DNA of 64,000 nt, from the NCBI GenBank assembly GCA_031286585.1, contig JAITUC010000024.1, positions 248,001-312,000 of the forward strand, read 5' to 3'. The notes beneath the pieces were generated by a model, which worked only from the letters and a program-made list of their open reading frames with translations, was not told where the DNA came from and did not search any database. Positions 26,675 to 37,501 of this stretch are shown here, in pieces (position 1 is the stretch's first letter; the number at the start of each line of letters is the position of its first letter). Position numbers and translations under genes: made by a program. Source of the DNA: Delftia acidovorans (lineage in GTDB: Bacteria > Pseudomonadota > Gammaproteobacteria > Burkholderiales > Burkholderiaceae_C).

Positions 26675-27988
26675 TCAGCGCAGGTTGCGCTCCATCGCGC
26701 GGTCCTTGATGAAGAAGGCTGCGAACAGGCCCAGCGTCACGCCGAACATCACATAGAAGGCCGGCGCCATGGGCGAGCCCGTGGAGCGGATCAGCCAAGT
26801 CACGATGAACTGCGCAAAGCCGCCGAAGATCATCACCGCCACGTTGTAGGCCATGGACATGCCGGCCGAACGCACCTGGGGCGGGAACAGCTCGGCCATC
26901 ACCGTGCTGAACACGCCGAAGAACACGGCCACGAACACGCAGACCACCAGCTGGGTGATCAGCAGCTTGTGCACCGTGGGGCCGTCGGTCAGCCAGGCAT
27001 ACAGCGGGTAGAGCACCACCAGGTAGCCGATCAGCGAGCCGATGGTCAGCACGCGGCGGCCCACGCGGTCGGACAGGGCGCCGAAGAACGGCATGATCAC
27101 CACCATCAGCGCGGCGCCGGCCATCTGCACCATGAACGCATCGCGCATGGGCAGCTTCAGCGTCACCGTGGCATAGGTCACCAGGTAGGTGAAGGTGATG
27201 TAGATGGACACCGTGGCCGTGACCACCAGGCCCATGCCCACCAGCGTCTCGCGCGCATGCGTGCGCAGCATCTCCATGATGCCGATCTGGCGCGCCTTGC
27301 CGCTTTCCTGGTCGGCCTGCATCTGCTTGAAGACCTCGGGCTCCTCCACATGGCGGCGGATGTACAGCGCCACGGGAACGATCAGCAGGCCCACGGCGAA
27401 GGGCACGCGCCAGGCCCAGGCCATCAGCTCGGCCTCGGTGAAGATCTCGGTGATCAGCGTGCCCGTGGCCGCGCCGATCAGCAGGGCCAGCATCTGGCCG
27501 GCCATCTGCCAGGAGCCATAGAAGCCGCGCTTGCCGGGCGGTGCCAGCTCGATCAGCAGCGCCGTGGAGGTGCCGAACTCGCCGCCGGCCGCAAAGCCCT
27601 GCAGCAGCCGCGCCAGCACGATGAACAGCGGCGCCAGGATGCCCACGGCCGCATAGGTGGGCGCCAGCGTGATCAGCGCGATCGCCACCGCCATCAGGCC
27701 CGTCACCATCACCATGGCCGCCTTGCGGCCCTTGCGGTCGCCGTACAGGCCCAGCAGGATGCCGCCCACGGGCCGCATGAAAAAGCCCACGCCGAACACG
27801 GCCGTGGTCATCAGGATGCGGTTGATGTTGTCGTCCGGATTGTCGGGATTGCTGGGGAAGAACAGCTTGGCCACGATGGGTGTCATGAAGGCGAACACCA
27901 GGAAGTCATACCACTCCAGCGCGTTGCCGATGACGGCAGCCACGATGTTGCGGGTCGAGACGGTTTGCTTGGTCAAAGCAGGGTCCAT
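26675..27988 (-). CDS. MFS transporter, metabolite:H+ symporter (MHS) family
   Basis: 437 residues from ATG 27988 (MDPALTKQTVSTRN); a long upstream in-frame extension crosses the argE promoter and is spurious. Twelve membrane helices with the MHS-type opening VIGNALEWYDFLVFAFM, the loop motifs GDRKGRKAAM and RLLQGFAAGGEFG, and SDRVGRR between helices 8 and 9. It resembles transporters of alpha-ketoglutarate, citrate or other organic acids (KgtP, CitA, ProP). It is divergent from argE. Confidence 0.9.
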   Translation of the reverse strand: MDPALTKQTVSTRNIVAAVIGNALEWYDFLVFAFMTPIVAKLFFPSNPDNPDDNINRILMTTAVFGVGFFMRPVGGILLGLYGDRKGRKAAMVMVTGLMAVAIALITLAPTYAAVGILAPLFIVLARLLQGFAAGGEFGTSTALLIELAPPGKRGFYGSWQMAGQMLALLIGAATGTLITEIFTEAELMAWAWRVPFAVGLLIVPVALYIRRHVEEPEVFKQMQADQESGKARQIGIMEMLRTHARETLVGMGLVVTATVSIYITFTYLVTYATVTLKLPMRDAFMVQMAGAALMVVIMPFFGALSDRVGRRVLTIGSLIGYLVVLYPLYAWLTDGPTVHKLLITQLVVCVFVAVFFGVFSTVMAELFPPQVRSAGMSMAYNVAVMIFGGFAQFIVTWLIRSTGSPMAPAFYVMFGVTLGLFAAFFIKDRAMERNLR

Positions 27989-28153
27989 TTCCGAAAAGGG
28001 ATTGAAAAGACGGCAGTCACGCCCGGGGCATGGGTCGGCGTGCCTGCCCGGGCCGCAACCCGGGCGTACACTGCTTCGCCATATGCAATGCCTATGCCAT
28101 GGCCTGCGTCGTCCGCGAAGGGGCGGCGCAGGCCATGGCGCAGATGGAACCAC

Positions 28154-29317
28154 ATGACTACCTGGAAAAACACCCGCGACTGGCTGGAAACACTGGTCGC
28201 ATTCGACACCACCAGCCGCAACTCCAACCTGGCGCTGATCGAGTGTGTACGCGATGAGTTGGCCACGCTGGGCGTGAGTGCCCGATTGTTCCACTCTCCG
28301 GACGGCGCCAAGGCCAATCTCTTCGCCACTTTGCCGGCCCACAACGGCGAAACGCAGGGTGGCATCGTGCTGTCCGGCCATACCGACGTGGTGCCGGTCG
28401 ATGGCCAGCAGTGGAGCACCAACCCCTTTGCGCTCACCGAAAAGGGCGGGCGCCTGTACGGTCGCGGCAGCTGCGACATGAAGGGCTTCATCGCCGCCTC
28501 GCTGGCGCTGGTGCCCGAATTCCTGGCCACCCGGCGCGCCAGGCCCGTGCACCTGGCCTTCTCGTACGACGAGGAAATCGGCTGCGCGGGCGCGCCCGTG
28601 ATGATCAACCAGCTCAAGGCCCAGGGCGCGCGCTTCGACGGCTGCGTGGTCGGCGAGCCCACCAGCATGCAGGTCGTGGTGGCGCACAAGGGCATCAACC
28701 TCTACCGCTGCCGCGTGCACGGCAAGGCCGCGCATTCGTCGCTCACGCCGCGCGGCAGCAATGCCATCGAGTACGCGGCGCGGCTGATCTGCCGCATCCG
28801 CGACATTGCCGACCACTTCAAGGCCCACGGCCCCTACGACGAATTCTTCGACGTGCCCTTCACCACCATGACCACCAACCAGATCCAGGGCGGCATCGCG
28901 GTCAACACCATCCCCGAGCTGTGCGAGTTCGCCTATGAATTCCGCAACCTGCCCGGCATGTCGGTGGACGGCATCCAGGCCCAGGTCGAGGCCTATGTGC
29001 GCGACGAGCTGCTGCCCCGCATGCGCGCCGAGTTCGCCGACGCGCGCATCGAGATCGAGACCGGCGCCAGCGCCCCCGCGCTCGAAGCCTCGGAAGAGGC
29101 CGCCATCACCCAGCTGGTGCGCGCGCTGACTGGCGACCAGGAAAAGCGCAAGGTGGCCTACGGCACCGAGGCCGGCCTGTTCCACAACGCCGGCATTCCC
29201 ACCGTGGTCTGCGGCCCCGGCTCCATCGAGCAGGCGCACAAGCCTGACGAGTTCGTGGAGCTGGCGCAGCTCGATGCCTGCGAGCGCTTCCTGCGCAAGA
29301 TGGGTTCGTCGCTCTGA
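28154..29317 (+). CDS. argE: Acetylornithine deacetylase
   Basis: 387 residues from ATG 28154. M20A metallohydrolase with metal-site SGHTDVVPV (His76, Asp78), RGSCDMKGF (Asp108) and SYDEEIGC (catalytic Glu140, metal Glu141), and a C-terminal AYGTEAGLFHNAGIPT. Catalyses removal of acetate from N-acetylornithine in arginine biosynthesis. The length and first residues (RDWLETLVAFDTTSRNSN) fit ArgE better than DapE or carboxypeptidase G2. It is monocistronic, divergent from the MHS transporter. Confidence 0.92.
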   Translation: MTTWKNTRDWLETLVAFDTTSRNSNLALIECVRDELATLGVSARLFHSPDGAKANLFATLPAHNGETQGGIVLSGHTDVVPVDGQQWSTNPFALTEKGGRLYGRGSCDMKGFIAASLALVPEFLATRRARPVHLAFSYDEEIGCAGAPVMINQLKAQGARFDGCVVGEPTSMQVVVAHKGINLYRCRVHGKAAHSSLTPRGSNAIEYAARLICRIRDIADHFKAHGPYDEFFDVPFTTMTTNQIQGGIAVNTIPELCEFAYEFRNLPGMSVDGIQAQVEAYVRDELLPRMRAEFADARIEIETGASAPALEASEEAAITQLVRALTGDQEKRKVAYGTEAGLFHNAGIPTVVCGPGSIEQAHKPDEFVELAQLDACERFLRKMGSSL

Positions 29318-29453
29318 GCAAGGGCTGGGCGCGTAGCGCTCAGCGCAGCAACCCGCTCGGGTTTGCCGAGGCCGGCGAGTGGGGGCAGGGGCGACAATTG
29401 CCAGGTACGGCGCGCAAGCCGCGCCCCTTGTCTTCACCGAATCTGTCCCTCCC

Positions 29454-29810
29454 ATGCCCCAGACCACTCCCGCCTGCCCCCAGTGCGGCCTTGAAAACAC
29501 CTATCCCGACGCCGCCAGCTACATCTGCCCCGACTGCGCCTTCGAATGGCCCATGCAGGCCGATGAGGAGGCTGGCGAAGCCGCCGCTGGCGACGGCATC
29601 GTGCGCGATGCCAACGGCAATGCGCTGGCCGACGGCGATGCCGTGATCCTGGTGAAGGACCTCAAGGTCAAGGGCTCGTCCACCGTGCTCAAGAAGGGCA
29701 GCAAGATCAAGGGCATCCGCCTGGTCGATGGCGCCGACGGCCATAACGTGGACTGCAAGACCGAACTGGGCTCCATGCTGCTCAAGTCGGAGTTCCTCAA
29801 GAAGGCCTGA
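29454..29810 (+). CDS. yjdM: Zinc-ribbon alkylphosphonate-utilisation family protein (YjdM/PhnA)
   Basis: 118 residues. N-terminal zinc ribbon with CPQCG and CPDCAFEW, and C-terminal PhnA domain ([19 protein letters not shown], then [19 protein letters not shown]). Despite the historical name, homologues are not phosphonate hydrolases with certainty and the function is unknown. The membrane-protein gene starts 2 bp after its stop, so the two are probably co-transcribed. Confidence 0.9.
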   Translation: MPQTTPACPQCGLENTYPDAASYICPDCAFEWPMQADEEAGEAAAGDGIVRDANGNALADGDAVILVKDLKVKGSSTVLKKGSKIKGIRLVDGADGHNVDCKTELGSMLLKSEFLKKA

Positions 29811-29812
29811 GC

Positions 29813-30844
29813 ATGCTGGCGCTGTCGCTTGCGGTATCGGCGGTCCTCGGACTGCTGGCGCTGTGGGTGTTTGCGCCCCTGTTCATTGCGTTGACCGCTG
29901 GTGCGGTGGTGGCCCTGCTGCTGCTGGCCCTGGCCGGCGGCACGGGTCGCATGGGCCACACGGAGCGCACCGCGCGCACCCTGCCCGTCGCGGGCTGGTG
30001 GGCCATCGCGCTGTGCGCCGGCGCGGCCTGCGTGGCCATGCTGGTGCTGCTGCCCGACCGGCTCGATGGCGCGCCCTTCCTCGCCTTCGGCATGGGCCTG
30101 CTGGCAGCCACCTGCGCGGGGGCGCTGGTCTGGTTGACGGGCTGGCTGATCGTCGGGCGGCAGCCTGTGCAGGTGTCCTGGTGGACCGGCTCGGCCCTGG
30201 CCGGCCTGGGCGCCTTCCTCGCCCTGCTGCTGGGCGGCCCCGACACGGCGGGCTGGATGGCCTGGCGCGACCAGCTGCGCGGCTACGAGGCCGTGCCGCT
30301 GCGCATCACGCTGGCCGAAGCGCCCACGGCGCAGCGCGAGCAGGCCCTGGCCGAACTGCTGCAGCCCTTGCTGGAGCAGGGCAGCCGCGCCGTCCGCCAT
30401 CGCCAGTCCACGCGCTTCGGCAACTCGGTAGAGCACGCCGTGGTGCCCGCCCGCTGGCGCATCGAGGGCAGGCTGCTGGAGATCATGCTGGCCGAGAAGC
30501 CGCCCGCGCCCCTGCTCAGTGCCCATGTCGCCCTGCTGGAGCAGTTCGCCGCCAGCGGCCCGGCCCAAGCGGGCCAGGCACCGTCCTGGCTGATGCTGGC
30601 CAGCGCCCAATGCCTGCCGCCGCCACGCCTGCGCGAACTGTCGCGCCTGCTGGGACAGGGCAGCGAGCTGCTGGCCCGCGCGCGGCGCTGCACCCAGCAG
30701 CGTTCCGAACAATTGCAGCGCCTGTGGCCGCTGCTGGCGGGCAGCGTGGAGCGCGTGGAAGTGGGCGAGGCGCGGCGCTTTCATCCGTGGCTCGGCCTGC
30801 AGCGCTGGCAGGCTGTGGCAGCACCCGACAATCCGCAACCCTAG
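29813..30844 (+). CDS. Hypothetical membrane protein
   Basis: 343 residues. The first about 150 residues hold five or six hydrophobic helices with short loops. After residue 155 a soluble, helical, Arg/Leu-rich region follows (QREQALAELLQPLLEQGSRAV and LLEQFAASG). No recognised motif. It starts 2 bp after the yjdM-like gene. The stop codon overlaps the convergent rluE gene by 4 bp. The ribosome site is inside the upstream gene (AAGAAGG), supporting coupling. Confidence 0.65.
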   Translation: MLALSLAVSAVLGLLALWVFAPLFIALTAGAVVALLLLALAGGTGRMGHTERTARTLPVAGWWAIALCAGAACVAMLVLLPDRLDGAPFLAFGMGLLAATCAGALVWLTGWLIVGRQPVQVSWWTGSALAGLGAFLALLLGGPDTAGWMAWRDQLRGYEAVPLRITLAEAPTAQREQALAELLQPLLEQGSRAVRHRQSTRFGNSVEHAVVPARWRIEGRLLEIMLAEKPPAPLLSAHVALLEQFAASGPAQAGQAPSWLMLASAQCLPPPRLRELSRLLGQGSELLARARRCTQQRSEQLQRLWPLLAGSVERVEVGEARRFHPWLGLQRWQAVAAPDNPQP

Positions 30845-31476
30845 GCGGGCTCCACGTCCTTCCACTGGCCGGGCTCCAGCCCGTCCAGCGTGTAGGGCCC
30901 GATGGCCGCGCGCACCAGCCGCAGCGTGGGGTGTCCAATGGCCGCCGTCATGCGGCGCACCTGGCGGTTGCGGCCTTCGCGGATGACCAGTTCGATCCAG
31001 CAATCGGGAATGTTCTGGCGCACGCGGATCGGCGGGTCGCGCTGCCACAGCACGGGCTGCGGCTCCAGCCGGCGCGCCTGCGCGGGCAGCGTCATGCCGT
31101 CGTTGAGCTGCACGCCCTGGCGCAGGGCCTGCAGCGCGGCCTCGTCGGGCACTCCCTCCACCTGCACCCAGTAGGTCTTCTCCATCTTGAAGCGCGGATC
31201 GGCAATGCGCGCCTGCAGCGGCCCGTCATTGGTCAGCAGCAGCAGGCCCTCGCTGTCGGCGTCGAGCCGGCCTGCCGCATGCACGCCCGGCACGTCGATG
31301 TATTCCTTGAGGCCACGCCAGCGGCCCTCGGGGGTGAACTGGCTGAGTACGCCGTAGGGCTTGTTGAAGCACAGCAGGCGTGAGGGGCCGGTGTCGGGCC
31401 GGTCGGCGAAGGCGGTCTGCGGGCGCCGGGATGGGCCCGCAAAGGCGCGCGAGGGAGGGCGTTTTCTGGGTTGCAT
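30841..31476 (-). CDS. rluE: 23S rRNA pseudouridine synthase (RluE type)
   Basis: 211 residues from ATG 31476; an alternative ATG at 31509 would overlap the upstream LysR gene by 29 bp. It is an RsuA/RluE-family enzyme without an S4 domain, having a basic N-terminal tail (QPRKRPPSRAF), FNKPYGVLSQF, the catalytic loop GRLDADSEGLLLLTND with Asp72, and REGRNRQVRRM. E. coli RluE modifies U2457 of 23S rRNA; the same target is inferred here. Confidence 0.88.
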   Translation of the reverse strand: MQPRKRPPSRAFAGPSRRPQTAFADRPDTGPSRLLCFNKPYGVLSQFTPEGRWRGLKEYIDVPGVHAAGRLDADSEGLLLLTNDGPLQARIADPRFKMEKTYWVQVEGVPDEAALQALRQGVQLNDGMTLPAQARRLEPQPVLWQRDPPIRVRQNIPDCWIELVIREGRNRQVRRMTAAIGHPTLRLVRAAIGPYTLDGLEPGQWKDVEPA

Positions 31477-31480
31477 GGAC

Positions 31481-32389
31481 TCAGCGATTGTCGTCGGGAT
31501 AGACCGCACGCACGCACTCCAGCCAGGCCCTCGCCGCGCGCGACAGATAGCCGCTGCGCCACAGCTGCACCACGTCCCAGTGCAGTTCAGGCCCCACCAG
31601 CGGGCGGCTGGACACGCGCCGGGGGTCGAACCGCGCGATCACGTGCTCGAACATCACGGCCACGCCCACGCCTTCTGCCACCAGGTCGCCGATGAAGTCC
31701 CAGTAGCGCGTCTGCAGCCGCACCTGGGGGCTGAAGCCCGCCGCCGCGCAATGCTCCAGCACGGCCTGGTGCAGGGCGAAGTCCGAGGTGTAGAACACAA
31801 AGGGCCGCCGGGCCAGCTCGCTCCAGTGCACGGGTGCGTCCGGGTCGGGCACCTCGTGCGCGGCAAAGGCCACGCGTGTCTTCTGGTGGGCGATGGTGCA
31901 GTACTCCAGGCCCTCTCCGGCCAGGTCGCCACCCGCCTCGCCCGCGCCGTGCAGGCCCAGCGCCATGTCCAGCTTGCCGTCCAGCAGCAGCTGGCGCTGG
32001 GCACGTGCGCCTTGTTCCTGCACATGCAATTCCACACCCGGATGCAACTGCTGAAAACGCGCGATCACGGGCGCCATGTAGTGCCCGGCCGTGGGCATGA
32101 TGCCCACGCTCAGGCTGCCGCGCGCAATGCCGTCCACCTCGGCCACCTCCTGCAGCAGCTGGCGCGACTGCTCCAGCACCTGCAGGCCGCGTGCGTAGAC
32201 CACCTGGCCCGCGTCCGTCAACTGCACGCCCCGGCCCTCGCGCAGCAGCAGCGGGCCACCCAACTCATCCTCCAGCGCCCGCACCATCTTGCTGATGGTG
32301 GGCTGGGTCACATGCAGCGCCTCGGCCGCACGCGTGAAGCCATTGCAGCGCACGACCTCGACAAAGTAGCGCAGGGCGCGCAGGTCCAT
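31481..32389 (-). CDS. LysR-family regulator of lrgAB/cidAB (CidR-like)
   Basis: 302 residues. LysR HTH (MDLRALRYFVEVVRCNGFTR, then AEALHVTQPTISKMVRALED) and effector domain. It is divergent from the LrgA/LrgB pair with a 76-bp gap carrying an inverted repeat. The arrangement and sequence opening match CidR of staphylococci/bacilli, which activates cidABC in response to acetate or overflow metabolism. The same role is inferred here. Confidence 0.87.
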   Translation of the reverse strand: MDLRALRYFVEVVRCNGFTRAAEALHVTQPTISKMVRALEDELGGPLLLREGRGVQLTDAGQVVYARGLQVLEQSRQLLQEVAEVDGIARGSLSVGIMPTAGHYMAPVIARFQQLHPGVELHVQEQGARAQRQLLLDGKLDMALGLHGAGEAGGDLAGEGLEYCTIAHQKTRVAFAAHEVPDPDAPVHWSELARRPFVFYTSDFALHQAVLEHCAAAGFSPQVRLQTRYWDFIGDLVAEGVGVAVMFEHVIARFDPRRVSSRPLVGPELHWDVVQLWRSGYLSRAARAWLECVRAVYPDDNR

Positions 32390-32409
32390 GAGAATTCCTT
32401 TTGTGCATG

Positions 32410-32428
32410 GAATAAATGGAGATTATTC
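32410..32428. promoter_or_regulatory. Inverted repeat between cidR-like and lrgAB-like genes
   Basis: GAATAA and TTATTC form a perfect 6-bp inverted repeat with a 7-bp spacer, inside an A+T-rich stretch unusual for this genome. It lies 21 bp upstream of the LysR start and 38 bp upstream of the lrgA start. It is a probable LysR binding site and promoter region. Confidence 0.45.
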
Positions 32429-32465
32429 ATTTTACGAATCCTGGTGAAAACCCTAGGATTGCGCC

Positions 32466-32939
32466 ATGTCAAAGATGTCCGCCATGCCTGTCCTGCGGCC
32501 GCAGATTTTCCGGGGCCTGCTGCACCGCGGCTGGCCGCTGCTGCGCGGCGTGTTGCAGGTCGGCCTGCTCAGCGCGCTGTGGGTGGCCATGGAGGCCGTG
32601 CGCGCCCATTTCGGCTGGGGCATGCCGGCCGGGCTGATCGGCTTTGCGCTGCTGGCCATGGGCCTGTTCAGCGGGCTGGTCCAGGCGCGCTGGCTGCAGG
32701 GCGGCACCAACTGGCTGCTGGCCGAGATGCTGCTGTTCTTCGTACCCGCCATGCTGGTGGTTACCGAGTACACCGGCCTGATCCAGCACCAGGGCCTGCG
32801 CATCCTGGCCGTCATCGTGGCCAGCACGGCCTGCGTGATGGCCGCCACGGCCCTGGCCGTGGACCGGGTCTACCGGCTGGAGCTGTGGCTGGCCCGGCGC
32901 CGCTCCACGCGCGCCGGGCTGCGCAAGGAGCAGGCATGA
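32466..32939 (+). CDS. lrgA: CidA/LrgA-family holin-like membrane protein
   Basis: 157 residues with four hydrophobic helices and the family sequences MPAGLIGFALLAMGL and LLAEMLLFFVPAMLVV. Members control murein hydrolase activity and cell lysis or, in other species, export of small metabolites such as pyruvate. Its stop overlaps the start of the lrgB gene as ATGA, so the pair is translationally coupled. Confidence 0.9.
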   Translation: MSKMSAMPVLRPQIFRGLLHRGWPLLRGVLQVGLLSALWVAMEAVRAHFGWGMPAGLIGFALLAMGLFSGLVQARWLQGGTNWLLAEMLLFFVPAMLVVTEYTGLIQHQGLRILAVIVASTACVMAATALAVDRVYRLELWLARRRSTRAGLRKEQA

Positions 32940-33637
32940 ACACCCTGTCCGACCAGGCCATAGGCCTGCTGTCGCTGCTGGCCACGCTGGCCTGCTATGC
33001 GGCCAACAAGCGCATGTACCGCAGCCATCCGCATCCGCTGCTCATGCCCATCATCGCTACGCCCCTGGTGCTGATCGCGCTGGCGCTGCTGACGCATGTG
33101 CGCTATCCGCAGTACATCGCCCAGACGCACTGGCTGGTCTGGCTGCTGGGGCCCACCACGGTGGCCTTTGCACTGCCGCTGCACGAAAACCGGCAGCTGC
33201 TGCGCAAGCACTGGATGTCCATCGCCACCGGCGTGATCGTGGCCAGCGGCGTATCCATCGCCACCACGGTGTGGTTCGCCCAGGCCTTCGGCCTGCCCGT
33301 GGACCTGCAAAAGGGCCTGGCCGTACGCTCGGTGACCACGCCCTTCGCCATCGAGGCCGAGCGCGTGCTGGGCGGGCCTACCGACCTGGCCGCGCTGTTC
33401 GTGCTGCTCACGGGCGTCAGCGGGATGCTGATGGGCGAGACCATCCTGCGGCTGCTGCCCCGGGTGCGCAGCAAGCTGGCTGCGGGCGCGATCCTGGGTG
33501 GGGCGGCGCATGGCAGCGGGGTGGCGAAGGCGCGGCAGTTTGGTGATGTGCAGGCGGTGGTGGCTTCGTTGGTGATGATGATTGCGGGGGCGGTGAATGT
33601 CTTGCTGGCGCCTTGGGTGAAGCTGCTGTTTTTCTAG
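32936..33637 (+). CDS. lrgB: LrgB/CidB-family membrane protein
   Basis: 233 residues with about six helices. LrgB family sequences include LGPTTVAFALPLHENRQLLR and RSVTTPFAIEAERVLGG, and GGAAHGSGVAKARQFGD near the C-terminus. Partner of the preceding holin-like protein. Base composition near the 3' end (from about 33500) shifts toward G/T-rich codons, and the gene is followed after 21 bp by the large structured repeat, which may terminate transcription. Confidence 0.91.
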   Translation: MNTLSDQAIGLLSLLATLACYAANKRMYRSHPHPLLMPIIATPLVLIALALLTHVRYPQYIAQTHWLVWLLGPTTVAFALPLHENRQLLRKHWMSIATGVIVASGVSIATTVWFAQAFGLPVDLQKGLAVRSVTTPFAIEAERVLGGPTDLAALFVLLTGVSGMLMGETILRLLPRVRSKLAAGAILGGAAHGSGVAKARQFGDVQAVVASLVMMIAGAVNVLLAPWVKLLFF

Positions 33638-33658
33638 GTTTTGGGGTTTGATTTCGAT

Positions 33659-33947
33659 CCTGCCGGGTGGTTGTTTTTCGAGGCCGGGTCTCGGCCCGGC
33701 GGCCGACTCACTTTCTTGTCTCGCTACAAGAAAGTGAGCAAAGAAAAGCGCCCGAATGTCCGCGACCCCTTCGCTTCGCTGCGGGGCAACCTGCGCCGTG
33801 GCGGCTGCGGGGTTCGCCGTGAAACTCACTTCGCGCTGCGCGCTACGTTCAAACAATCACGGCGAGTCAGATGACGAATCAGTCCTGTCCTTCGGCAGGA
33901 CTGCAACCCCGCAGGCGGCCCGACGCAGGCGTGGACATACGGGAGGG
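33659..33947 (+). repeat. Structured dispersed repeat, copy A
   Basis: A ~290-bp element lying between convergent lrgB and fusA, with an inverted copy at 57813-58102. It folds as (1) a 12-bp hairpin CTCACTTTCTTG (33707-33718) with CAAGAAAGTGAG (33727-33738), and (2) a three-way junction. In the junction, CTGCGGGGTT (33805-33814) pairs with AACCCCGCAG (33905-33914) and encloses CGCCGTGA (33815-33822)/TCACGGCG (33857-33864) and CAGTCCTG (33880-33887)/CAGGACTG (33896-33903) with a CTTCGG-containing loop. Copy B keeps these stems by compensatory changes. Short ORFs cross it (a conserved ERSAQREVS-type peptide on the minus strand) but are judged non-coding. Confidence 0.85.
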
Positions 33948-34014
33948 GTGAGAGGGGTCAGGGGGCAGGAGGCCGTGGCCTTGCGGCCAGCGGCGCTGCC
34001 TTTCTGGTCGCCTC

Positions 34015-36117
<2,103 letters not shown>

Positions 36118-36210
36118 GGAGGACTCCTGGTTTCCTGGTGAGCGTGGATCTGCCGGTTCGAAGGGTCGGATTCTCGCGGGGGTTGAATGAGGGTTGATGA
36201 CAATTGGAAT

Positions 36211-36228
36211 GTACGAAGACAATCGTAC
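36211..36228. promoter_or_regulatory. ArsR-type inverted repeat in fusA/arsR divergent promoter
   Basis: GTACGA-AGACAA-TCGTAC is a perfect 6-bp inverted repeat. It falls between a possible -35 (TTGGAA, 36204-36209) and -10 (TACTAT, 36226-36231) reading toward the ArsR gene, the usual position for an autorepressing ArsR/SmtB protein. It is 94 bp from the fusA start. Confidence 0.5.
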
Positions 36229-36372
36229 TATCTTCCGCAACTTCTTGCAGAACGATCCATGTTTTCACCACGCCATGCCCCTGTCTGCCAGATAACTGCC
36301 CGCGCCACGCCGCATCAGCGACGTGCGGCATTGCTTCCATGGCACAGTGGCGCCCCATCGACTGGATGACCC

Positions 36373-36723
36373 ATGCTTGCCAACCACCCCGACCGCGAAC
36401 AGATACGCCTGGAAAACCTGCTCAACGCCCTGGGCAACCCCCTGCGCCTGGCCGTGGTGCGCGCGCTGGCCGCAGGCCATGAGCGCGCCTGCGGCTCGCT
36501 CTTGCAGGGCCAGTCCAAATCCACCATGACCCACCACTGGCGCGTGCTGCGCGACAGCGGCGTGATCTGGCAGCGCCCCGATGGTCGCGAGAACCTGCTC
36601 TCCCTGCGCCGCGAAGACCTGGACGCACGCTTTCCCGGCCTGCTGGACGCGCTGCTGCAGGCCCTGGCCGAAGACCCGCTGACCGAACAGGCCACGGCAG
36701 CGCACCTCAAACCCTGCCCTTGA
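36373..36723 (+). CDS. ArsR-family winged-helix regulator
   Basis: 116 residues. Helix-turn-helix ALGNPLRLAVVRALAAGH then CGSLLQGQSKSTMTHHWRVL and wing VIWQRPDGRENLLSLRRED, typical of ArsR/SmtB. There is no obvious metal-binding Cys motif of the ELCVCDL type; a single Cys occurs in ERACGSLL and the recognition helix has MTHHW. It may sense a non-metal signal. It is divergent from fusA. Regulatory target inferred to be itself and perhaps fusA. Confidence 0.82.
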   Translation: MLANHPDREQIRLENLLNALGNPLRLAVVRALAAGHERACGSLLQGQSKSTMTHHWRVLRDSGVIWQRPDGRENLLSLRREDLDARFPGLLDALLQALAEDPLTEQATAAHLKPCP

Positions 36724-36760
36724 AGCCCCGCCCCTGCAAGGCAGGCGGCAGCCCTGCGCC

Positions 36761-37171
36761 CTACCCCTTCACGGCAAGCGCCGCAGCAACGCCCTCGTCC
36801 GCAAACCGCTTGGCCGCCTTGAGCAGATAGCTCACGGCATAGAGGATGGGGTCATCGGCCTCGTCGCCATTCAGATGGTCCACCACCTCGACGGCATAGC
36901 CCAGGTCCAACGCCGTGTCGTGCAGCAGGCCCAGCAGTTCCTTGTCCTGCGGCTCCAGCGAGTGAGCCTGATCGGCCTTGGCGTAGTAGATGCGCAGCAG
37001 GTCGCGGCAGACGCAATTGATGGCTGTGACCTTGTGGCGAGCGTGCAGCTCCAGCACTTCGAGGGCAGCGCCCAGGTGCAGGACGGCGTCGATGGCCAGG
37101 TCGTCGAGTTTGGGTTGGGGAGTGGTGGCGAAGGTTCGTTGCTCAAATGAACCTGGGTGTGCGTGAGTCAT
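36761..37171 (-). CDS. Hypothetical protein
   Basis: 136 residues, mostly helical and acidic, with a Cys pair (INCVCRDLLRIYYAK) in the middle and a C-terminal VSYLLKAAKRFADEGVAAAL. No recognised domain. Convergent with the ArsR gene (37 bp gap). It appears to be the last ordinary gene before the foreign block that starts at about 37.4 kb. Confidence 0.55.
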   Translation of the reverse strand: MTHAHPGSFEQRTFATTPQPKLDDLAIDAVLHLGAALEVLELHARHKVTAINCVCRDLLRIYYAKADQAHSLEPQDKELLGLLHDTALDLGYAVEVVDHLNGDEADDPILYAVSYLLKAAKRFADEGVAAALAVKG

Positions 37172-37501
37172 GGCTCACAATTCTTGATTCGCGGGGAGAA
37201 CGGGACCACGTTTTCTTTAACTCATGGCCGGGGGTGCAAACGATCACCGCAGGCTTCAAAAGCCAGCCGTCATCAACCAACCTCGCCGATATTGAGCGCT
37301 CGTACACGGACCAGGTGGAGCGTGGCGAGCACATGCCAACCTCAACTATCGTGTTCAAGGATTGCGCGGGGGCTGGGGTGTAGTGCGGCTGAGGTGATGG
37401 GGTGGGCTGAGGAGGAGCTGCGGGGAGGAACTGCGGACTAGCAGCCAAGACTCGCTGAGCTTCGAGACTTCCAAAAGAACGGCCGAGACCGGAGGTTGGG
37501 C
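37172..37501. other. Non-coding stretch at island edge with possible transposase scrap
   Basis: No intact gene is seen. At 37397-37441 a 14-codon frame reads MGWAEEELRGGTAD and then stops. WAEEELRG resembles the N-terminus of IS4/Tn5-type transposases, where it is followed by a DxRL sequence missing here. This may be the stump of an insertion sequence at the island boundary. The short frames over 37147-37383 show no family features. Confidence 0.25.

Noticed and set aside
33641..33874. Short frames through repeat copy A, and 57898-58224 through copy B, giving ERSAQREVS-like peptides
   Set aside because: Similarity between copies comes from the DNA repeat. Differences are compensatory in stems rather than protein-like, and there is no ribosome site.
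37147..37383. Plus-strand frame MNLGVRESWLTILDSRGERD
   Set aside because: No family resemblance, overlaps the start of the hypothetical gene on the other strand, no ribosome site.
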